Program-made: the position numbers and the translations under genes
DNA from: Galaxea fascicularis
Lineage: Eukaryota; Cnidaria; Anthozoa; Scleractinia; Euphylliidae
NCBI GenBank assembly: GCA_948470475.1
Contig: OX419336.1
Location: forward strand, 3,341,235-3,405,234
DNA length: 64,000 bases
Reading direction: 5' to 3'
Shown: positions 24,240-64,000 of the stretch, one piece after another
Position numbering within the stretch: the first letter of the stretch is position 1
Layout of the letters: each line of letters opens with the position of its first letter
Notes under the pieces: generated by a model
Databases searched by the model: none
Told to the model about the DNA's origin: nothing
What the model saw: only the letters and a program-made list of their open reading frames with translations

Positions 24240-27200
24240 GACAAACTCCAACAGCAAATACACCGCAACTCGACTTGGCCAGAAGACTGCAATCAGTCCC
24301 CGGCGGTTTTCGCCCGTATTTCACATGCGTGGTTGTAATAGCAGAGTTATCCATCTTTATATGGATGTGCTGGACAACGACATTTGCTGAAATAGGATTG
24401 TCACCCATGGTATATCAACGAATAGGTGAATAAAAGTCTTGCTGTTTTTTTATTATTTTTTTTCTCAGACTCCTAGAATAATTCAAACAGGAACAGAGAT
24501 AGTAAATTTTCTTTCCTATGAGGCTGGCTTCTTACAGAGGCCAGTTTCTCAATCATTTATTTGTTAATTCAATTTTTTTTCCGACTACGTTTATAACTGA
24601 AAGGTTTGTCGATTACAAAAACAAAAGGCTCCCAGAATTCCACGAGAGATGGGAGGCTGCACGGACTGGACCGGCTTCATCACTTCGTCAGTAATTTTTG
24701 CGTTATAGTCTGTGTCCAAATATATCTTTAGTCTTTGTAATTGGACTCTTAGGTATCTGCTCTGCGTTTTGTGTGTCTGTCTGTCTGCCTGTCTGTTTGT
24801 TATAGTTAAATGTATTAGGTTCATTAATAAATTCCATCCGGTTACTGTATGACGTAACTTGACATTGAATCTTTGAGCAGTAAAGTAAATAATTGTCTAT
24901 ATGAAGCAATAAGCTAACTAGCTATTGATAACAGTGTTGTAATGTGCTTTTGTTCAATAAAAGTTTATGTCTATATTAAAGACGTTTATGAACGGTAGTC
25001 TGTTGTGTGTTACATTTTCCCTGGCTTCAGGCTGAAGCCATCCAACACTAGGACACAAACTTCAGTTACGGATAAATTGTGTTTTTAATCAATAGAGTAT
25101 TGAACTTCAACAGAGCCGACATTTACAAAGTTTTCAACACTGAGCAACTTAGGAGTTTAGACAGGCCTCGATTCCTTTGTTCTAACTTCGTAGGTCATAA
25201 TAACAACAGAAAGGAGACCTGTACTAAAACAGGTGACATTTTGCTATCTTTTCAGAATCTAACACATTTCTCGGCAACGTTACAGTCACGCACACTAGCC
25301 AACCAAACCCACTGATTGGTCCCTCGAGAATCCAACTGGTATCCTTGGGAGCGCTTTTCTCGCCATGCATCAGGGAAGACCACGCGCTCAACGTCCAACA
25401 AGTGCGGACACTAATTCCATGCCCAAACGCAGGTGAGGGAAGACTGGGATGCTGTGAGGTTCCTCGACTGAATTTAGCAGGGACGGCAACAGAGGTAGGC
25501 AGAGGAGGGAATTGATGCTTTCCATCACAACTACGATAACTACGCGCCATTGCCACCAACGTCACCAACACCGCCACTTCCAATTACAAACTTTACCGCG
25601 TGGTCCGCCGACCATGCATCCAACAGAGAGCCTTGCAAATATTTACGGCATACTAAGAGTATTCCTTGATTGTGTCGCTAAAAATAACTTTTTAATCAGA
25701 TGTGAGGTAAATTGAAAATTTCCCGTAACAGGAATGATCCTCGTGGATTGTTTACGGTTTAAAAGAGCTCGACGCATTTCTAGATTGCCAAGTCAATCAA
25801 AGGTTGCGTTTTTTGTCAGTCCATTGTAGATTCAACAATACAGATTGTCGCAATTTTCACGTTACCTCTAGTAAATAATTGGAAAAATCGATTATCTACA
25901 GATTTCCCTTAGTTTTATTAACAATGAAAGTAGAGCAGTAGGGCACGATCACGGCAAGATACAAGTTCGTCACACACGAACGCTGCACAATCCAAACCGT
26001 AAGCCCAGAAGACACCAATGTATGACTGCACTAATCCTATTTAAAAAAAAAACGGTGATACTTTAAAACAATTTCACAATCTTAGGTTGGTCTGTCCCTA
26101 TATGAAAAGAATAATCGAATCAAGAATCCCCCTCTAACTGCACTCGAATAGTAGTCATCATTAGCAGCGGTCCAGTTAAGGAGAAGGTAGATCGCCGTTG
26201 CTTTTATACTACAATCAAGAAAAAAATGTCCAAGAGAGTTAACGATATTCACCTGGTACTGTCTATTTCGTTGTTTGGCAGGAAGAATGCAGTGTTCTCT
26301 CAAATGGCCATGCTTACTGGAGATCAACACGTTGCAGTCAGCGGTCGTCGTTAAACTCTGCTGTTCAGCATGTGTTGCGGCCATGCTGTGGAGAACTCGA
26401 TGGACAGTGCACACTAACTAGTCCACAGCTATGTTGGTTTTTTAACGGTCGGTTTCATTTACACGCAGAGCACTGTACAGAGGTACTATAACAGGCTATT
26501 TCATGACCATCGAAGTGATGTTTTCTTTCCTTTATTATTTTCCTCCCTGAAAACGAAAACGGGAGGTCGAAATAACTTAGCAAGAAACTGGCACATGAGA
26601 ATATGACACCAAGAACTCATTTTCCTCTGCAGGTCGACTGCCTTCAAGAGCTTTGTATTTTCGGAGAGGAAGACATACCTAACAATTACGTCACAAACTT
26701 TTCTCCACGGCAATCAAATCAATGGTGGAGATTTATTACATCCATCTATTTGCACCAAGGAATTCTGGACTGTTTTCTAATTATTTCTATCCAAATATGG
26801 ATCTTACGGGGTCGCGAAAGCTCCCAGGGATGGCTGCGCATGGCACTGTTGCATCACGTTGCTGGGGTTGGCGGGCATTTGGTAAGATTCACAGCCTTTC
26901 ATCGTGGGTGTTCTTTGTAATTTGTTTAGTTTTTATTCACTTTATAGCCCACGAGTTACGCTGCGGTAGCGCCTCGTGATGCTACTTAACTGTATATAGC
27001 ATACAGACGTTTTAACTGCATGATAATAATAACTTTATTTAAGTCTCAGATCTTTCTAGCTGAGCACAGGTGCTCCACCAATTGGGGAGACTGTAAATCA
27101 ACTCAAATCAAAATCACTTCTGGTTAAGAAAAAAGGTTGGCTATTAGGCAGTTTAATGATTTACTTGTAACTGCAAATGTATAAGCAGTATAAGTGTAAC

Positions 27201-27664
27201 TGGAACTGTTTCACGTGTCTCTGCAGATTGGTTCGCTGTTTACAGAGCACACCTCGCCCCAGGCAGGCGCAGGTCCTGCTGTAGGTGGTGTTATAGGCCT
27301 GGCACTAGGTGAACACGTGATTATATGGCCATTGATCAAGGAACCCAAACGAAGGCTTGCTCTGCTAATTGGTTGCTTGTTTGTACTATTAGCTATTGGA
27401 ACACTCCCCCATGTAAACAACTTTTCTTTGATAACCGGTTTATTGTATGGTTTCCTTTTTGCTTTGTTGCTTTGCTCGTCTTACTTGTTTCAACGCAAAG
27501 TGGTATTATTTCAGGTTATAATCCTTTTCTTTATAATAGTTATGTTTGTATTTAGTGTATTTTTGTTCTATGCGGTTCAGCGCATTCACATACGCCCTTT
27601 CTTGCGTTATATCAGTTGTATTCCTTATGCGGAAGGTTTGTGTGACAAGGTCAAATTCATGTGA
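24240..27664 (+). CDS. Inactive rhomboid (iRhom/RHBDF-type) protein, C-terminal 436 residues
   Basis: Exons 24240-24425, 25256-25494, 26282-26482, 26633-26881 and 27227-27664 (stop) join in phase. The first carries FRPYFTCVVVIAELSIF, the first membrane helix. The next two carry the large lumenal cysteine-rich loop typical of iRhoms: NPLIGPSRIQLVSLGALFSP, LGCCEV, and RPCCGELDGQC...LCWFF. The last two hold VDCLQELC, WWRFITSIYLHQG and the remaining six helices, ending SCIPYAEGLCDKVKFM. The active-site serine motif of rhomboids is replaced (GAGPAVGG), and the catalytic histidine position reads NNFSLITG, so it should not cleave substrates. Known iRhoms guide membrane proteins such as ADAM17 and growth-factor precursors through the secretory pathway. 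The long cytoplasmic N-terminal exons were not found. The second exon could instead end at 25432 but then loses phase with the third. Confidence 0.85.
27025..27112 (-). repeat. Truncated SINE tail, minus orientation
   Basis: On the minus strand this reads TTGATTTACAGTCTCCCCAA, then GAGACTTAAATAAAGTTATT, matching the 3' half of the SINE at 51601-51856. The tRNA-like head is missing. It lies in the last iRhom intron. Confidence 0.75.
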
Positions 27665-28285
27665 GGTATAAATGATTGCTAGGACTGAATTAAAAGGAAA
27701 GAAAAACGATGATTCGAGAGTTAATTTAGGAATGCGATAGCAATATGTGGAAAAATGAAACTTTGTTAAGCTTTCGCATATCAATTAAAACTGTAAACCA
27801 CTGCCTAATCTCGTACGCAGATCTCACCGCAGGTGGGAGATATGGGTACGAGATTAACCACTGCCATGTTCTCTTTTCTTGACTGCAATTTATCTCGCAA
27901 CGTTCACCCTCCCTTCGTCTGCCTTGCGACCTGGGCTGTTGAAGGATATTCCTCTCTTTTTTCCACTTCAGGGGGAGGGAATTGTTGAAGATAGGAGATC
28001 CCATTACGTTTGACAGTTTCTGAAGAAACTGTTGTGAAGAATATATCCCTGTACGGTCGCCAATTTCCTAAAAAAAATCGGTAGTACTCATTTTCATTGA
28101 TATCTCCGCCGTCAGTGAAAACTGAAAAGTGTCATTTTTGGGTAATCATACATAAGGTACGTACTGGTCACGCGACTTACGCTTCCTGTTTCGGTTTCTT
28201 TTTGAGTCACCATGCACTTTTGTCATCTTTTACACAGCTGCAATTACGTTCGTTATCATTTCAGCACCAGTTTTGACTTTGTTTG
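27665..28285. other. iRhom 3' end and upstream region of the four-helix gene
   Basis: The sequence holds an ATTAAA at 27689-27694 that could serve the iRhom transcript, a small inverted pair (AATCTCGTAC near 27806 and GTACGAGATT near 27847), and a CAG acceptor at 28262-28264 just before the next start codon. That acceptor suggests the next gene has an untranslated first exon. No other coding sequence is seen. Confidence 0.4.
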
Positions 28286-28876
28286 ATGGCGAATTGTAAT
28301 CCACGAGCGTTATTTGTGTACACTTGCGTATCTATTTTCACTGCCGAAGTTTGTTTTTTGAGCATTCTTTTCCTGGAGGCGGAAATTGGAAAAAAGAACC
28401 TGACCAATTCTTGTTGGTCAAACTTTGAATCAGGCTCCGCCAAGGATGAAGCTCGTTGTCCGTTCTTTGCCCTGTTTCTGGCCACGATTGTGAATGGACT
28501 GTTGCTGTTATACACAGGATCGTTTCTGTTGGCCAGACTACTTGGAAGTAGAGAATGCTCGCTGAAGCGGATCCCATTTTTCAGAGTTCTCCTCCGGTAC
28601 GGTTCCTTCTTCACCAATCTCCTCACCACTCTTCTGATTTCCACGTTCATCGGGCTGCTCATCGGTTTTAAATCGAAGAGGAGTGATGTTGGGGAAATTT
28701 TCGATCGCCATCGCCGTATTTATTTTGTGGTGATTTGCGCTGGGTTTGTTTTGATGTTGATTGCATCGGTGACAAGCGGTATTCAAGCATTCCAACGGCG
28801 TACACGAGGGCTCGATGATGAATTCGAGGAGGCTCTAAATCGCAGCTTTTCGGATTCCTATGTGGACATCAACTAA
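28286..28876 (+). CDS. Uncharacterised four-helix membrane protein
   Basis: A single open frame of 196 residues starting MANCNPRALFVYTC. Four hydrophobic segments are clear: LFVYTCVSIFTAEVCFLSIL, FALFLATIVNGLLLLYTGSF, LLTTLLISTFIGLLIGF and FVVICAGFVLMLIASVTSGI. Between the first and second lies a loop with two cysteines (SCWSNFES...EARCPFF). The C-terminal tail is acidic and hydrophilic, ending SFSDSYVDIN. The layout, with both ends probably cytosolic, resembles small tetraspan proteins, but the CCG motif of true tetraspanins is absent and I do not recognise the family. The ATG at 28286 was chosen because the codon at 28283 is TTG. An acceptor-like CAG lies about 20 bases upstream. Coding status is supported by the regular helix pattern; function is unknown. 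Confidence 0.7.
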   Translation: MANCNPRALFVYTCVSIFTAEVCFLSILFLEAEIGKKNLTNSCWSNFESGSAKDEARCPFFALFLATIVNGLLLLYTGSFLLARLLGSRECSLKRIPFFRVLLRYGSFFTNLLTTLLISTFIGLLIGFKSKRSDVGEIFDRHRRIYFVVICAGFVLMLIASVTSGIQAFQRRTRGLDDEFEEALNRSFSDSYVDIN

Positions 28877-30476
28877 CTCTCTGGCCATTAACTAATCTCT
28901 CACCTGCCTTACCAGATGAACGTGATACACATATAAACTATAAGCAAGCTTACCATTTATTTGAGGAAGCCCTTGTGTTATGTTATCTGGGAACGTAACT
29001 GTAAAGCTGCAGATTTCCCTGAGTTTCGTACTTTAATACTTGCAGCTGTTACTCGTGGAAAAGAACTGAAAGTTTCATATGTTGGATATTGGAAATGATC
29101 TGTTCTATGCTCATTTTCTTAGTCTAGTCCCTAAACCCTTTGGTGTTTTAGTTTGCAGAAACAAGCGATTATGAATGCTGCCCAACGAACTCCTATGCCA
29201 CGACAAATTTGCACAATCCAAAAGAGAGTTTGAAATTTGCAGGCATGACTAACCATCAAGGCCAAATTGTTTTTTACCTTAAAATGAAACCATGCAATAG
29301 GTATAGTTAGTACCCTATATGCCACCTAAGTGAATAGTGCTTTTCGCACATTCTGATTGGTTAACTCAGAGGTGATTAGCAAAGTACTATTCACCTCTGA
29401 GCAGCCGAAGAGAAACAAAACGGCCTCCTGTTTCGGTTTAAGGAGGAAAGTATTTGAATAAACTAAAGATAATTGTGGAGGATTTTGCAGCCAACTGTTT
29501 TCTCTTTATTTCTTCAATCTCTATAAAATATCTAAGGTCAAAACCACAATTGCTCTGACAAAGGGCTAATGCTCAAAACGTCAGCTTTATCCCTGTACAG
29601 TGATCAATCACATAATTTACATGGTCTCCCATGCTCTCTCCTCTGCAGAGGTCTCTTTGTGTCACAAGGAGACTGGGGAAAGGGAAAAGAGAGTGAGGCC
29701 GGTGGACGATGGGATTTACTTCTTCCCATCGTTGCCTGCGCACTTATTATTGTTGTCAGCAGGAGCCTTTGTGGAGGAGATCAAGAGTCTCCCATGTGAA
29801 AAAAAGGTGGGATACTTGTTAACTCAGTTCTGAATTAAACCCCTGAAGAAGAAAGAATTGCCTGACCACTTTAACATACAATGTTGCAATTAATGCCATC
29901 CCTGATTGACCTTGGGTCAGGTTAGACCACCCAAGACATTATATAAAACTTCTTTTTTTATTTCTTCATATGTAACCCTAAACAATATCTCGCTTATGAC
30001 TTAAAATTTTAGCACTTTGGCCTGAATACCCAAAATCCAAAATTTTCACCAGATATATTCCTCTGGCAAGATGACCAGCATCCCCTCCCATTTTCAAACT
30101 GGAACCACATCACGAACTGAAAGAATCATAATAATGGTGTATTGTCTTCATTTCAAGGTAACATTTTCTGAGACTTGCCTTCTTTGCAAACCCGAAATGC
30201 AGCAGTCCCTGTCTTTGTACAAAAAAAATGAGGCTGTGGTTATCAAGTTGGTGTCCTCTGCCGTCATGCTACGATAGTATTTTCCATGTCGCCTACAAAA
30301 CGTAAGCTTTCGTGATGCGCCGCGTTGGTTGATGGGATCTGCATATTGACCAATCACAACACAGCTGCATACATTCGCGCCAAAATGTGTCCTTGCCCGC
30401 CATAGGTTTCATTCAGATGTGTTTGTGGTTTTTCGTAAAATTTTACTTCTCGAAGCCTTGAAACAAGCGGAAAGCT
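28877..30476. other. Intergenic region with dispersed repeats and the SMC3 promoter
   Basis: A repeat around 29325-29420 contains GTGAATAGTGC and its inverse GTACTATTCACC. The block near 29560-29625 (GGGCTAATGCTCAAAACGTCAGC) recurs in variant form near 60548-60600 within SMC3 intron 28, so it is a dispersed element. The last 180 bases before 30477 hold promoter-like motifs (listed separately). No coding sequence is supported; the overlapping + open frames at 29569-29833 start inside the repeat. Confidence 0.5.
30350..30385 (+). promoter_or_regulatory. CCAAT box and E2F-type site upstream of SMC3
   Basis: CCAAT lies at 30350-30354, and TTCGCGCCAAAA at 30374-30385 is the reverse complement of an ideal E2F site (TTTTGGCGCGAA). 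They sit about 125 and 95 bases before the SMC3 start codon. Such pairs are common in cell-cycle-regulated promoters, which fits a cohesin gene. Function here is inferred. Confidence 0.5.
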
Positions 30477-63333
<32,857 letters not shown>

Positions 63334-64000
63334 GTAGTGTTTGAGCACGACTTTCCTGTGTTGAAGCAGGTTGAACTCGTTTGCCGTCTTGCGTTTGCAG
63401 TTTCCCGTTAAACTACAGCTGTCGTCACTAACTCAGCTTCCCACAACTGTCAGCGCTTTACCAGGTGTCCGCAGCTTAGGATAACGAGAAGCAGTGATAC
63501 TCTCAGGGTGCTAGTCCAGAGGACACCCATCATAAAACGATAAGGGTTATTAGTACCCCTTCCCTACACGCTGTACCTAGATAGGAGGGTAGTCCACTGA
63601 GTCTGTTATAGGTTCCTCTCCCCCACCCCACTCTTCAGCATTTTGCTAGGTTCTCGCAATGCGTTACAAACACTAGCAGTCGTGTGGACACCTAGTTAGT
63701 TGTAAATAGCGTGGAGCAAGGATTCCTGGCTAATCAAACAACACGACAGCTAGACCGTTTCCACTAGATCCGGACAATAGATAATTGTTTTTCTCAGATC
63801 CGTTCGTCATCGATTGTGTCCAGTGTTCGTACCTTGACAGTGCCTTAACTAAAATGAAGACCTAAATCGCTTTTTATGAGCATGGAAGCAAAACAGGCCC
63901 TGTGCTTGAGGACGCGAGGCGCTAAGTTTTATAAGTCTGACCCATATTCTCTCCCGAAGCTGTATGGCAAAGCGTTGCGTGACACCCCACCCAATATAAA
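63334..64000. other. Start of SMC3 intron 34
   Basis: The donor is AAG|GTAGTG. No further SMC3 exon was found before the window end; the C-terminal ATPase exons must follow. No repeat was recognised with confidence. Confidence 0.6.

Noticed and set aside
23554..24408. Possible three-exon minus-strand gene (frames at 24214-24408, about 23985-24165 and 23554-23902)
   Set aside because: The first piece is the shadow of the iRhom membrane-helix exon on the + strand, the donors are poor, and no family features were seen.
24474..24560. Extra iRhom exon after an apparent TTTTTCTCAG acceptor
   Set aside because: No donor gives the right phase, one option creates a stop, and direct joining of 24425 to 25256 is in phase and matches the family.

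Overview
The window looks like nuclear DNA of an invertebrate animal, most likely a cnidarian and probably an anthozoan such as a stony coral. Coding exons are short and split by GT/AG introns, and the genes are animal-type (SorCS receptor, iRhom, cohesin SMC3). The introns are packed with tRNA-derived SINEs, fold-back elements and inverted CCAAT-rich repeats. Nothing is bacterial. The species call is inference; the gene calls rest on spliced exons whose reading phases I checked.

Layout. (1) 1-12154, + strand: the 3' half of a SorCS-type VPS10 sorting receptor (12 exons, 541 residues: cysteine-rich end of the VPS10 domain, two PKD domains, a membrane-proximal region, one membrane helix, an acidic tail). 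(2) 12155-15999: no gene, only repeats. (3) 16000-22137, +: a complete 9-exon WD40-repeat protein of 356 residues. (4) 22138-24239: repeats and no recognised gene. (5) 24240-27664, +: five exons of an inactive rhomboid (iRhom) from its first membrane helix to the stop; the cytoplasmic N-terminal exons were not found. (6) 28286-28876, +: a single-exon protein with four membrane helices. (7) 30477-63333 and beyond, +: the cohesin subunit SMC3, 34 exons and 1083 residues in the window; the last part, with the signature motif and Walker B, lies beyond the right edge.

The outstanding feature lies inside SMC3 intron 4. An 11,491-bp DNA transposon (32735-44225) is flanked by a perfect 9-bp target-site duplication and has long inverted ends built from a 15-bp iteron. 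On its minus strand it carries an apparently intact 8-exon gene. Its exons join in phase to encode one 1684-residue protein: an apparently catalytic protein kinase, a cysteine-peptidase-like domain, a charged linker, and a Mutator-like (MULE) DDE transposase with a SWIM zinc finger. I know of no described kinase-peptidase-MULE fusion, so this is the best candidate for an undescribed system here. A second, shorter element (49978-50900), also with a 9-bp duplication and iteron ends, sits in SMC3 intron 16. It contains what looks like a captured two-exon gene fragment.

The host genes do not form one pathway. SorCS and iRhom are both secretory-pathway trafficking factors, SMC3 is a chromosome protein, and the WD40 and four-helix proteins are of unknown role. 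All five are on the + strand; the transposon gene runs antisense to SMC3.
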